A stretch of 64,000 nucleotides of DNA from Ophiodon elongatus. Taxonomy: Eukaryota; Chordata; Actinopteri; Perciformes; Hexagrammidae. The notes under the pieces were generated by a model. It was given only the letters and a program-made list of their open reading frames with translations. It had not been told where the DNA came from and ran no database searches. Positions 25,135 through 37,089 of this stretch are shown piece after piece. The stretch is from contig JACSYO010002163.1 in NCBI GenBank assembly GCA_016806645.1, positions 739,001 through 803,000 of the forward strand, read 5' to 3'. Positions within the stretch are counted from its first letter, which is position 1. Each line of letters begins with the position of its first letter. The translations under genes and the position numbers were made by a program.

Positions 25135-26441
25135 CACCAGTGAATCTTCAATGATGAGTAAAACTAACAGCACACTAGAGAGTTGGAGCTATGAATCTAA
25201 ATATATAAATATATTACAACTCTACTTAAAAACAAGTGAGGAGGAGAAGCTAATAAAATATAAAAAGCTGATGAAGTAAAATAATTTCCTTCATGACTCC
25301 TGATCACGTCAGAGGGATGTAATTAAAAACAGCCGAGTAGGAAAACCTTTTTCCAGTCGTACAATGACGTATCAATGATAACTCAAACTTCTGAAGACAT
25401 TTTAAAAATCACAAGTGCAACAAACATCATCCAGTTCAGCTCGGTTCAGTTAGCGTGTCTCCGCGTAATGAGTTAGCATTACCGTTGCCCTCGAATGGGT
25501 GCAACTCAATGGATTTGCAGCAGTCATGTCATTAGTTTCACCTGTTACAAATACAAATTTCTGCTGGTAAACGCTTTAAAGTGCAATTACTTTAAATGTC
25601 CAACAACTATAAACTTTGCTGTTGTTTGAACTAGCGATGGAAAGCTAAACGCTACTAGACAGAACTCTAAAACCAGATATTCATACGTTAGAGTTGTTCA
25701 GGCGCTTTTTGTTCATGTTTTGTGTCTCTTTGTCGTTGCATTTGGTCTCTTTGTTGTCATTTAGTTTTTTCTAAGCTAGCTAATAGTGCAAAACAACCTA
25801 CTATCTAAAGTTGCTTCACATCTTAAAGGTTCATAATACGCGATTGGGAGCATTTCGATTGTCTCTCAAAGGCTCCAACAGTGCTAACAGCGCTAACAGT
25901 ACAAACTACTGCAAACGTGCCGACAGAACAGTTGTTAACTTGAGGGGGAACTGGAGGTTGGTTGCTACACTTCCATCTAAATCCTATCTTCTTAATACAT
26001 TGATTGTCACCAGAGCGTTTTCAAGTCAAATTTTACGTTTCGGACTAAAGTTCATCATAAAAGTGCTTCACTATGACCTCATCAGGTAAATTTACTAGTT
26101 TTTATATTCTAGAGTCTACAATGCTGATATTTAAGATTTCTTGAACATCCAAACATCTCTGAAAAACTAACACTAATTTGGGTTAATTGCAGCATGTCCT
26201 TTGGCTGTAGTGCAGAGTATGGTAGAGAATACATTCATACACACTGGCATTATATTATGACACTGAGATGAACGGGATCCTTGCTACTAAAAAGGACGCA
26301 ACGCTGTTTCCTTCAATCACTGTCAGTTAGCACTTAATGTGACGGTAAGCGCCTCATAATCGTGATGAAGTTGTAAAACAGACGGAATTTCAATCATGAC
26401 GGATGTCAAAACGTGTAATCTTTTCACATCTGAGTTAAGAA

Positions 26442-26506
26442 CGAGGAGTCGCCCCCCTGGTGGACATTAGAGGGAATGCACGTTTAAGACCGAAGGTTGT
26501 GGCCTG
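26442..26506 (-). repeat. Dispersed repeat family A, terminal fragment
   Basis: It retains only the end with GAGGAGTCGCCCCCC, TGGACATTAGAGGGAATG and GTTTAAGACC, then GGTTG...GCCTG. Confidence 0.65.
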
Positions 26507-27792
26507 TTCGCAACCTCTACTTCTTCTTCTACTTGGTTTACTGGCGGATTACAGCCACGTGAAAAAGTACAGCGCAAACCAGTTCTTGGAAACCTGTTTT
26601 TTAGCGACAATTAAAAAGATTGCTGAATAATTGAATGGAAAAATGACGACTTGCAGCGACACGACCATCAAATCTCTTTGTTTCCTCACAAACTTGTGGT
26701 GAAGTATTAAAGTGTGATTCAAGGCTCGACTGAACATTTCAAGCGTTTGGTAGCAAAGAGGCGCCACGGACATTTGTTGAGTATTGTTCTCTAGAAAGCT
26801 GCTTTTAAATGATAAAGAAACTACAGGGGGACGTAGAAACAAAATTATGTTTTCAAGACATATACACATTGGTTCCATTTACTGGGTTAAAAAAATAAGA
26901 TGTGTATTTTCTAAACATTTGTGAGATAATCAATGGTTCATGTGTTCCGCTTTGAACGTAATAAATTCAATTCTCTCAAGTTTCAGCTCTGAAAACATCA
27001 CGTGTCATCGCGCTGCATATAAAACTTTGGATCAAAGCGTTTTACTTGGTGGTTCATTAACTGTCCCTCTTCATCACGCACAGTTTAAAAACCGTTCACA
27101 CTCAATATGAGTTTACGGACACGGGGAGATTCTCGTTATCCGGAGACAAAACGTATTGCTTTTTAATAATTCACACATCGCGAGAAGAAGGTGAAGACAA
27201 AACCACAAGCTGCTCACTTTGACCGATGGAAATAAACAGATATACGTTACACAGACTAAAGATGAATTTGTCTGATATTTTCCGCTCATACAGCGTTTTC
27301 AGCTCATGAAACCTTACATTTGCTCGATGGGTTTTTGGGTGTCAGAGACGTTTGATTTTCTTTAACTTGGCACTGTGGCAGGAGAATAATACCTCCTCCT
27401 ATCTTACTTGGCAATGAGGCGGAGAGGTTTTCCTCTTTCTCATCTTTCCTTTGATTTATTTGGCACTGAATCAGCAGGATGTCTTTCCTTATTTCCTTTT
27501 TTCTTTTGGAAGGGAAGGAGGGAAGAAGGGGAGGAGAGGAGGAGAGTAGGAGCAGGACGGAGTCGAAGTTACAAACACACAGACGAAAAGGAGAGAGAAT
27601 ATAGAGAAAGACACAAAGGGCTCCACTGTTTGACTTCCTTCCCTTCATCATGACCACAATCTGTTTCCTCTCTCCCGGAGGGGAAGTCACTGAGTGTGTT
27701 TACGTGCACTTTACTGATTAAGGCAATACTCTGAAACCATTTTATCTGAATCTACATGCAAACCAAGCATCACTCTTTTGAAACTTCTCTTC

Positions 27793-27794
<2 letters not shown>

Positions 27795-27839
<45 letters not shown>
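27795..27839. repeat. (TA)n microsatellite
   Basis: About 22 TA units, followed by ATTTATTTATTTAT. Confidence 0.96.
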
Positions 27840-27843
<4 letters not shown>

Positions 27844-27997
27844 AATATTTATTTATTTATGGATTATTTTTAATCCAAAATGTTCATGTTCGTATGTTTG
27901 ACCAAACCAAATAGCTGAGTGGAGACAGCTAGTTGGATGTGATGGGAACAATTCAACACTGGCTTTACTGGAGCAGCTTTTAACATACTTCATTTTT

Positions 27998-28213
27998 CAT
28001 TTTGTGTCAATTGTATTGGTCTCTTTGGAATAATTTTTTTGTCTTTTTGCAGTAATTTTGTGTCTCTTTGTAGTCATTTAACACCTATTTGTGGTCCCTT
28101 TGTGTCTCTTTGTGTTTCTTTGTTGTCATTTTGTGTCTCTTTGTAGTTATTTTGCGTCTCTTTGTTGTCATTTTTTTTACTCTTTGTGGTCCCCTTGTGT
28201 CTCTTTGTAGTCG
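27998..28213 (+). repeat. CTCTTTGT minisatellite
   Basis: About nine loose copies of TTTGTGTCTCTTTGTAGTCAT at roughly 20-25 bp spacing. A two-copy relative is at 25712-25773. The array directly abuts a truncated family A copy. Confidence 0.75.
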
Positions 28214-28446
28214 TGGTCTATTTGACTCTAAATGGACCATAATTTACTAAATGAATAATAGAGATTGAGACCATAAACTCATGTTTACAATGTGTACTGA
28301 GGGAATAAATCAAGAGAGAAATAGAGTAATTTTCTCATAGACTTCTATACAACCAGAGGAGTCGCCCCCTGATGGACAGTAGAGAGAATGCAGCTTTAAG
28401 ATGTGAAGCATCGGCTTCACTCGGCAGAACCGGAAGTTGCCGCCTG
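28214..28446 (-). repeat. Dispersed repeat family A, half copy with internal deletion
   Basis: It begins at GGTCTATTTGACTCTAAATG and ends AGTTGCCGCCTG. It lacks the block containing GAACATCATGCTGTATTG, a deletion of about 40 bp between ACTAAATGA and AGAGATTGAG. It abuts a CTCTTTGT minisatellite. Confidence 0.82.
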
Positions 28447-28858
28447 CTTTCACCTAAACTCCAACCCGGCTTTGCCGACATCAGGCGTCTCTGGTGACCA
28501 ACATTCGACCCAGACTCAGAGACCCACGTGTGACATCAGAGACATCATGCCGTAGTTATGTAGCTCTTTCTATGGATGAAGATGAACTTGGTCTGCATGT
28601 AGGACGGAATCAGAAGCTTGTACAGATTTTTGCGTTCCTTCCACCAATCTCATTATAATATGTATGAAGTTCATAAGATGTTACACCTCATACAGGAGAT
28701 GGATCATTAAATGAATCATGAAACCAGGTTCAATCATGATAAGATAAATATAAATATTGCCTTAAAGCTGATCAGTCTGATGTGCACGTAAACAGACTAA
28801 TGCCGACTATCATCCTCATATCACTGACGTCATTTTATTACATCTGAGCACTCTGTTT

Positions 28859-28862
<4 letters not shown>

Positions 28863-28892
<30 letters not shown>
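28863..28892. repeat. (GT)n microsatellite
   Basis: About 15 GT units. Confidence 0.95.
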
Positions 28893-28893
<1 letters not shown>

Positions 28894-29489
28894 ACTGTAC
28901 ACATTAGGCACCAGGGTTCTCCCTAAAACTGTAAACGGGGGGAAGCACTTCAAGTGTTTTCTTTTCTTTTTTTCTCCGTCACAGAGTTACTTTAAGTCAC
29001 TCGGGCGCCAAAGTCGTAAAAAACATTACTGTGGCCATGTGGCGCTGAGAGCCGCCGCTGAAGTCTGACTCTGCAGTTTAACTCTATTGGGTGAAACAGA
29101 CCAGCGATCAGTCTCTAATCCTGACTCAGTCAATTTAGCGTTGCGCTAGTTTTCTACATTTTTTTTTTCCTTCTTATGACCTTTTACACCAAACTCTGTT
29201 CTCATTTCGGGCTATTTAGTGCAACCTGGCAGAACAAGAACATGAACGTTTCCCTGATGTACTTCGGTTACTGTCTGGCAAACATTTGATGCGCCGAGCA
29301 ACACTTTTATCTGTTTATTTTTTTATCCAATGATTCACGCTGACTGCCGCACGCTCGCTCCGGTGTTGCAGATGCAGATTGTTGAAATAAGAAAAACGAC
29401 CAGTTATAAGGAGAACCCTGGTTGCAGTATGTCGGGACGGTGATGACTCTACAAAAGACAGAGCAGGAGACCAAATCATAAGACTCTAC

Positions 29490-30070
29490 TCGCACTAAGT
29501 CACCAGGAGACCAGAAGGGAACCTCAGAATGATGTCGGCCATGTTTGGCTTGAACAGTTCATGAATAGCTTGGCGAACTCTCCCGGCGTTACGTCCCACC
29601 AAGACCACAGGGGTCTTCAGTCCTTCGTTCCAAAGAGTTCGGCGTGATGTGGTGAGGACATGCTGTAAAACGCGCCAGAGCCCTGCGGAGACAGAGTCGC
29701 CTGCCGATGTCGCCTGCCGATGTCTCGATGCTGCAGGGTGGCGGCCCTGGAGCACGTCGAGCGCCGTCCAGCTCCGTCTACCTCCGGCTCTGGGCACAGC
29801 GGGGTCATGGCTTCATGCTCGGACAGGGAGGGTAAACTGGTAAAGTCCCCCATTCAGACCCGAACCAGGAGACGAGGGGTAGAGACGAGGACTCGTCCGA
29901 CGTGTTCACATTATGCACAACAACAAAAAAACGCGGACTCCTTGCCAGCGTTCCGCTGAGTCACTGCGTCCAGCCGGAGCGGGTGTGAGCCTGAACGTCT
30001 CCAGGTGGATCGGACTGCAGTGGCAACTAATCAGTCCTGTCGATTTAAGGCTGCAACGCAACTTTTACTG
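29490..30070. other. GC- and CpG-richer segment, function unrecognised
   Basis: This is the most CpG-rich patch of the left half. The minus strand keeps an open frame of 100 codons (29495-29797) ending WNEGLKTPVVLVGRNAGRV followed by RQAIHELFKPN, plus an overlapping 78-codon frame. CTGCCGATGTCG is tandemly repeated at about 29700. I do not recognise either protein. It could be a retained exon, a pseudogene piece or an old transposon. Confidence 0.3.
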
Positions 30071-32089
30071 TCCAACGCAGGGTGTCCTCATCTAATCTTT
30101 ATGAAAATCTATCGCCAGGTCAAACAAAACAAAATTAAATAAATTGGATCAGCAGCAGACATTGCAAACATTGCAAAATCTTGCTTATTTTGCACAAGAA
30201 CATTTTCTCCATTTTGCAATCAGCCTGGAACATTCTCGACAAACAAACTTTTAATTTGAAAACCTTGTTTACGAAGAAAACCCCACATTTTCCTCCTTTT
30301 GTTTTGTTGTATTGTGTATGTATTTTGTTTTTCTTTACCCCCCACAGGTGTCATCGACAGTTTTCTTGCGGTTTCGTGATCAAAGGTCGAAAAAAATTAA
30401 ATGAAAATAAATAGAGAGAGACAGACAGCCATGGAGGAGGGAGGACAAGGGTTTCGTAATCCCACCCTCCCGATCGATTTACCGAAGAGAGTCGGGCGCG
30501 GCGGGGGAGTGGCTCACGGTCGCCCCTGGTTACCTAGAGGAGGGGCTACTGCACTCAGAGGCGGGGCAACAGAACTGATGGGCGATGTCGTCATCTTCAT
30601 CCTCTCTGAGAGACAGACAGACAAACAGACAAGAGAGACAAAGACAGAGAGGGAGAGGAGCAGGAGAGCAAGAGCAGAAGAAGAAGGTAGACAGAAAAAA
30701 GATACGAAAGGATGGTGGAGGAAGAACAGAATCAGAAAAGAGGGAAGAGAAGAAGAGCAGTCTGGTGATGGGGTTTAAGTTCAGAGTTGCAGTACTGCAG
30801 TCGGCCACTAGATGTCAGCGTTTACACATCTCTAACTGAAGGAGTGACCTTATGAGTTTATACTTTTCCAGGCGGAGGTGAAGCAGCGTTCCCTCGACGC
30901 CTCGGGACACAATTAATCTCTCAAATTATAAACTTTACACAAAGTCAAAGGTGACCAAACTCACTTGTGAGTCTGGATGTTTTACTTAAGGGGGAGGAAA
31001 AGGAGGGGAGGGGTGGGAGGGATGGATGATGCGAGTAGAGGGGTGAGGTGACGGGCAACCTTTGGAGATAGTGGCCAGTGCCAATGTGAATTAATGCAAA
31101 TATGATGCCAGTAAAAAAGTGCAAATGAGTGCGATAATCAGGGCGCCTGTAATCCATCACTTTGGTCCTATTCAGCAGTTTTTATGTTTCCTTGTCTCAG
31201 TTAAATAATGTAATGCCTTAAAAAACGGGCAAGAGACTAAGAGGAGATTTAGCTCAACAGTGAGAGATTCATATTATTGTAATTTTTTATGTGCAGAACT
31301 CTTTTTTTTGTGACGTTATCTAAATGTCTTTTATTTGCACACTGTTTGCTGCTAAACTTCTGTGTCAGATTCAAATCAACTTCACGTATACTCAGTGCAG
31401 GTTTCGGAAACATTGAAGCGGTTTGAAAATTAAAGAACGAAAAACAAAACAATTATTAAATAAAATAAACTGAAAGACATTTTAGTGTAACATACAAACG
31501 TTGTTTTCAATACTGGACTTTTTAGTTTGAAAAGCAGCCTGACAATGATGCTGATTATTTCATCAGTGATTTTATGGATTTTAATGACACTGAACGAATG
31601 TTTGAATCTGTGAACAAATCAGATTATTTCATCAGCTCTCCTTGTTTTGCTGCTGCAGGTCTCAGGTCTGTCTTTCAGGTGTTTCCTTTTTCACTCTGCA
31701 AGATCCGTACGCTTCTCTTTTGGTTTTCTTTTCCATTTGATGAGCCTGCACCACCCGCCAGATGTGAGAAACCACATTTACATTTTCAAGATTTAAATGA
31801 ATCGGTTCCGACTGTTTCTGCTTATTCTTTAAAGTAACTTCCTTTTAGTTGTATATGTTCTGTTTTAATCAACTATGGTTTTCCCAAGTGTTTTTTTTGT
31901 GGGGGGGGACACATTTTTTTCACCGTGCTTTTTAATGACACTGCATAATGCACGTCTCAGGGTGTCAGACGGCGGCGTTAGCTAAACCTCCTGAGAACAT
32001 TCTGTGTTGAGGAGATTGAGTCGCTCTGTTGTTGTGTTCGTACACGTTGAAACACAACAGAGGAGGTGGAAGAAATAAATTAATCTCTT

Positions 32090-33900
32090 CTCTCTGCATC
32101 TTTAATGCTTCTGTCCCGGACCCTGAACATCACAGGCCAGTTTGTGATGTTTCCAGTCAGGATGCTTTCTATTGTTAGTTGACAAGAACTTGGAACGGGA
32201 ATTTTAGCCTCCTTCAGTTTCCTTAAGAAATACAGCTGTTTATGAGCGTTTCTTCACCAGGATGCAGACGAGTGAGGACCACATCAGGTTGTTTGTGATG
32301 CTGCCGTGAACAAAAGGGGGCCGAGCACGCGGCCCTGGGGGGCTCCGGTGTTCAACACTAGAGTGGAGGAGGTGCTGACGGTCTGTTTGTGAGGAGGCCT
32401 ACTAACTCTAAGTTGCAGCGTGAGTTGCTTGAGTCCAGAGTGCTACGTTTACCATCATTTTCATGGAGGGAGATGGTTGATTTAAGCTCGGCTTTCAACA
32501 CAACCAACATTCTGATGTCGGCGTAGGCTGGATGGGGATGTTGTTTTTGTTGTGCTGGAGAACAAGTCTCTCAAAGTACTTCATCCGAATGGGGGTGAGT
32601 GTCACTTAGACTAGACACTGCAGACGTTTTAGGTCCATGGACGATGGTGGATTGTCTTGAACCGGGTGGGAACTCTCTCCTGTGACAGTGATATGATGAA
32701 ATCAGTGAGCTGGTCGGCTCACGTTCTCTGTACACGACCAGGGACGTTATCAGGCCCAGCAGCTTTACTCTGACTTTAATATGACAGTGGCCTATCCTAT
32801 GGAGGCGGGGCTGACTTGACAGCTGACTCTTTGTTGAGGAGATCAAAGCGAACATAAAAGGCGTTCAGCTCATCTGACAACGTGGCCTCACACATGACGG
32901 GGGCTCTCCTGATTTTATAGCCTGTAACATTCTGGAGCTGTGGTCACATATCTTCAGTGTTGTTGGTGTTGAGCTCTGGCTCTGCTGTATGCTTCCTTGT
33001 CACCTTTGTTTCCGGATACTACCCTCATCTCTCCATTCATCCAGGCTTTCTGTTTGGGGGTGTGTGTGTGTGTGTGTGTGTGTGTGGGGGGGTGGGTGAT
33101 GTTGTCGTCTTCGTGATCATCACATCATCAAAGATCCTGATATATGATGTCACAGTTGATGTATGTTTGGCCGGTTCAATCAGCTGAGTGTATGTGGACA
33201 GCAGGAGTGGGTAAATATGTCTGATTGTCCAGAGTGGGGGAGGGGAGGGGGGGGAGGGTCTTTATAGCTGCCAGGAATATTTGTATAAACATGGTCCAGA
33301 GACTGATTTCCTCTGGTGAAGACGTAAACATGCTGGTGGATTTTAGGTAAAAACCTAACCTAACCTGTTAATAAATATCATCAGCTATAATAAAATGTTT
33401 TGTCAGGTGTCTGCTGATGACCATTTTTTTTTATTTGCATCGGGAGGAATGTAAAACACTGCTGAATTCTCTGGGCAGATAATATGGCCGACATCTTATC
33501 ATTCAAATTTTGACATCGGGGAAACATTGTCCATCGACTTTGAGCACCAAGCATCGTCGATGTAAACACACTCTTCTTACCAAAGTCCCTCTTTCTGTCG
33601 GCGCGGTATACAGTCTGCAGCTTCATCCGGGATGTTATGATGTCTCTGATTTCTTATTTCATCATATTTTCCAGCCACCAGACATTAGCGGGGAGCAGGC
33701 TGGGTAGTGAAAGAAGTTTGGGTCCAAGCTGCTTGGCTCTTATCCCGGCCCTCTTCCCCTCTCTGGGCCAGTCACACAGCTTTCGATGGCGTTTGGTCGG
33801 TAGGTTTTGTGGTGCGATGATTGTCTCAAAATCAGCTGCACTTAATCCAATTTCTGATGTTGACAGGTGTATTGTTGACACAAATCTAATCTGCACGTGC
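32090..33900 (-). mobile_element. Decayed non-LTR retrotransposon (CR1/L2/Rex1-type LINE), endonuclease plus partial reverse transcriptase
   Basis: Minus-strand fragments follow the order of a jockey-superfamily LINE. An endonuclease start lies near 33654-33770 (KRAGIRAKQLGPK, then LPSLLPANVWWLENMMK, matching the family LPS-x-x-LANV-x-SL-x-NKMDEL pattern). The endonuclease/RT linker LPHSGQSD is at about 33215-33245. RT finger motifs follow: AGPDNVPGRV at about 32722-32755 and VTLTPIRMKYFERLV at 32561-32605. Frameshifts and stops separate them, so the element is dead. The low-coordinate limit is judged from LINE-like sequence on the complementary strand at 32140-32345. The LINE identity is well supported; the clade name is from memory of motif style. 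Confidence 0.82.
33060..33095. repeat. (GT)n then G-run inside the LINE relic
   Basis: Thirteen or so GT units followed by GGGGGG TGGGTG. It interrupts the LINE coding sequence. Confidence 0.9.
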
Positions 33901-35826
33901 CACCGTTGCCATAGATACGGCTGCCTGGAGACCTCAAGCGATTTTAACGATTTACTCTCCACGCGTCTGTTTTCTGTGGCTGTTTTTATTTATATTTTGG
34001 AAGTTGAACCTCAGCTCCTACAAGAAGTCTATAATAAAGTGTGTAGCCAAACTACACTCAGACCCTTAGAGACATATATATCCCCATTGAAACACATCAA
34101 AACAACATTTTAGTACTCACGGCCAGAACAGCATTTCTCTAGAATTATGAGTTCTATTACACCAGGATTTCAATAGTGGCTTCTAAACTGTAGTTTTTAC
34201 CATTTCCACCATTTTCTTATGTTTTGTCATTTTGGGTCAAACCTATGCTATTCTCCTGTTGTCCACTAGGGGCATCACTGCTGAATTATGGAGCACTATA
34301 GTGTCTGATGCAATGTTGTTGCTAATCATTGACATATCCCAGACATTGAAAAAAATAAAATAAAATTATATTAACTATATTTCTCAGATTTTTTTTTCAT
34401 ACATAGCTACCATTCGATATTCTACATCAGAACGTCTCATGGGAGACGCGTTATCTTGTGTCCTTATTGGCCACATTCATTCACTTTTTGTTTCTTCGGC
34501 TCTTGGAAAGACACCTTTTGTATGTTTTAATGATTCAAAGCTTTCTGTGCTAATTATAACGAAAACGTGACAACTCCCAGATGTGTACTCTTAAAAAAAT
34601 GTGAAAGTAAAAAGGTGATGTTCTATTGCTAATCCCGTCTCTCAATACTTTCTGACTTCCTGTCGGGAATCGGAAACAATTTATTAATCTTATTTTATAA
34701 TTTAAATATATTTATTCCATGCAATCTATTTGTTCATTATTGTTGTTTTTACTTGCTGCTTCGTGTCAACAACAAAGTTTTGATGTTGTTTTTCTTATGA
34801 AATCTTTAGAAGCTACCACGTGCAGCAAACAACGACATTAAAAACTATTAAAAAATGATAATGATGCGACCGTTGAGTCTTTAACTCTTAAACCGACCTG
34901 TTTGTGGCGCTCGGATTCAAGATAGGTTGTTCCAGAGCCGCATGGGCGATGGGGTGGGGGGTGGGGGGCGAAAAAGAGAGAGGTGTGATGTGATGGCGTT
35001 TTGGGGAGAATGTGGATGAGAGAGAAGGAGCGACTGGAGAGGCTGCTTCACCTTTGGAGCTGTTTCATGTGTGTCGGTGGGAGGAGGGAGGGGGGAGGTA
35101 ACATAATATTGTAGGTTATTACAGCACTATGGGGGAGGCAAGGCGGGGGAGAGGGAGCAGGTGAGGCTTCATGTGACGCCCAAATGCATTTAGAGCAAAT
35201 TTGACAAAATTTATTTTGACAAAACAATCCCAACTCAAGGCCCACCCCCCCACAGCTTTTTGCAGTATCACATGGTCTTCACAAGGACCTGGTTTACAGT
35301 AGGAAATGGAACACAAGTTTCAATTGTCAAGAGTGAACTTTTATCTTTAATTGAGACTTTTAAAATATTTTCGAGAACAAAATAAACAAAATGAAAAGAT
35401 TTAGGAGTTAAACATTGATAAACTTGGATCCCCTGCAAATAACATTGTTTTAGGATTCCTGTTTAATAGTTGTAAACCATACTGGTCCTTGTGTACTTCA
35501 CTGCAGGCCTGATGTGCAGAATCCACTTAAAGATTCTAAGACACTGACCCCAGTTTGAGTTTTACACTTAACTTTTCTTTCTCTCATAACTTGCAATTTT
35601 GGATTCTTTTTTATTGTTGATTAATCTGCAAACTATTTTCACAATTAATAGAGAATAATGACTATTTTCTCATTTAAAAAAAAGAATTATTTCTTCAAAT
35701 GTCCAAAAAATAAAAATGTTCTGTATATTTTCACATTGAGGCAAAGAAAATCAACAAATAGAGAGTGTTTGGCATTTTTGCAACAGATTTTTGTTTGGTC
35801 ATCTAACTAATTGTATTAGCTGTAAG

Positions 35827-36301
35827 TAGAGGTGTAACGGACCGCTATTGATCCCTATTGACCCCCCTCACAGTTTAACGTTAATCATCAAAGTTTTCTT
35901 CTCCAATATCCAGTAAAACATGTGATCAGGACATCATGGATGTTTTTCTAGTCTCTGATCTCTAATCATGTGACACTGTAAACAACCAATCAGTGTTTAA
36001 ACCAACAGGAGGAGAGCTAGTAACGTTAGCAGCACCGCTAACGGAGAACCAACGGAGGTTCACTTCAGTGACATTATGATGCGTTCAGGCTCTGCTCAGT
36101 GAAATTGATTACTAGCTGAAGGTAAATTATAACGTTCTCATGGACAGCGTGGCAACAAAGGGATCTGTTTCTGCCAATATGAATCATCAACGATCATAAA
36201 TTTGTCATCTATATATAATATCAGGCATCTCTGAAAGTGATATTTGCTCTCTTTTTCCTTTTGTGCCGATCCGATCCGTGACTCTGATCCGTTGGACCTC
36301 T
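35827..36301. mobile_element. hAT-like MITE with AGAGGT-type terminal inverted repeats
   Basis: The left end TAGAGGTGTAACGGACC and the complement of the right end TAGAGGTCCAACGGATC form an imperfect terminal inverted repeat, typical of hAT-type elements whose ends start TAGRG. The body of about 475 bp has no transposase frame. I could not see a matching 8-bp target duplication, so an end may have been eroded. A piece of the same element lies at 40803-40912. Confidence 0.62.
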
Positions 36302-36582
36302 ACTTTTATTAATATTTTGTATTAATATTAGAAAGTTAACGGTGTGTCTTCAGTCATCAGTTGCGATGGCCATAAGCAGGTGTTGCATGATCACTTCACT
36401 CATAGCTCACTTTGATTTTTGCCTTCTGTTTGTTGTTGTTCTTTTAAATTTTTACGGATATAAAGGAATGCACATTAACATCTGTGTCTTTTGGTCACTG
36501 TGTTATAATTTGGATGGAACATCTGGGCAGACGTTAAAAGTTCAGCAATCATGACGCGCGTCAAATTCACTCTCAATGCGTT

Positions 36583-36690
36583 GGGGGTTGGGGGGGGGGT
36601 CACTGCTACTCCCTGCTGGTGGATGTGGTCTGGGGGTGGGTGGGAGGGGGGTAGGCTACCGGGGGCAGTGTGGGGGTGGGGGGGGGGACT
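36583..36690 (+). repeat. G-run cluster next to the candidate exon 2 donor
   Basis: The plus strand holds at least six runs of four or more G within 108 bp, the last ending about 6 nt from the GTAAGG donor. In the minus-strand transcript this is the C-rich start of intron 2. Confidence 0.85.
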
Positions 36691-36701
36691 CTGGCCCTTA
36701 C

Positions 36702-36935
36702 CTTGCCTGCTCGTGGTGCTTGGCGGGGGGCAGGGCGCAGGGAGGCTTGGGCAGGCGGAGGCGCGCGGGACAGCAGTACTGATGGTAGGTGGCGTGGCTG
36801 TTAGGAGGTAGGCTGGAGGAGTAGAGAGAGGAGGAGGAGGAGGAGGAGGTGGAGGAAGGAGTGGTGATGCTAGTAGGGTTGTTGGAGGAACGACAAGGGG
36901 TGTTGGTAGTAGAACAGGTGGAGGAGGAATAAGAC
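36702..36935 (-). CDS. Candidate second coding exon of the IQSEC-like gene (Ser/Thr/Pro-rich)
   Basis: The 234-nt exon is bounded by an AG acceptor preceded by more than 80 nt of nearly pure pyrimidine (about 36936-37045), and by a strong AAG|GTAAGG donor at 36696-36701. It starts with one base that completes the TC left by the 61720-62459 exon (TC+G, Ser) and ends with two bases, so it is a symmetric 234-nt exon and keeps the frame. The encoded 77 residues are open throughout: a Ser/Thr-rich half (SYSSSTCSTTNTPCRSSNNP), a Ser run, then a basic/Pro stretch with YCCPARLRLPKPPCALPPAK and HHEQA at the end. I do not recognise this segment in a known IQSEC protein. Membership in the gene rests on strand, phase and splice signals. 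An exon of another gene on the same strand, or a chance ORF in GC-rich DNA, remains possible. Confidence 0.6.
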
Positions 36936-37089
36936 CTGACAGAAAGAGATAGAGAGAGAGAGATAGAAAGATAGAGAGTTGGGGAGAGGGAGAAAGAGAA
37001 AAAAGAGAGAAAAATAAAGTCAAGAGAGAAACAGAGAAAGGTGGACAACAACAACAACAACAACAACAGACAGGCACACGTAAACAAAC

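Larger units (their letters stand above)
24421..32089. other. Non-coding region, no gene recognised
   Basis: It holds two family A pieces, three microsatellites, the CTCTTTGT minisatellite and the GC-rich segment listed separately. A GA-rich purine stretch at 30600-30760 makes charged low-complexity frames. The remainder shows no supported feature. Confidence 0.55.

Noticed and set aside
33637..34113. 158-codon plus-strand frame
   Set aside because: It is antisense to the LINE endonuclease relic, whose motifs read on the minus strand.
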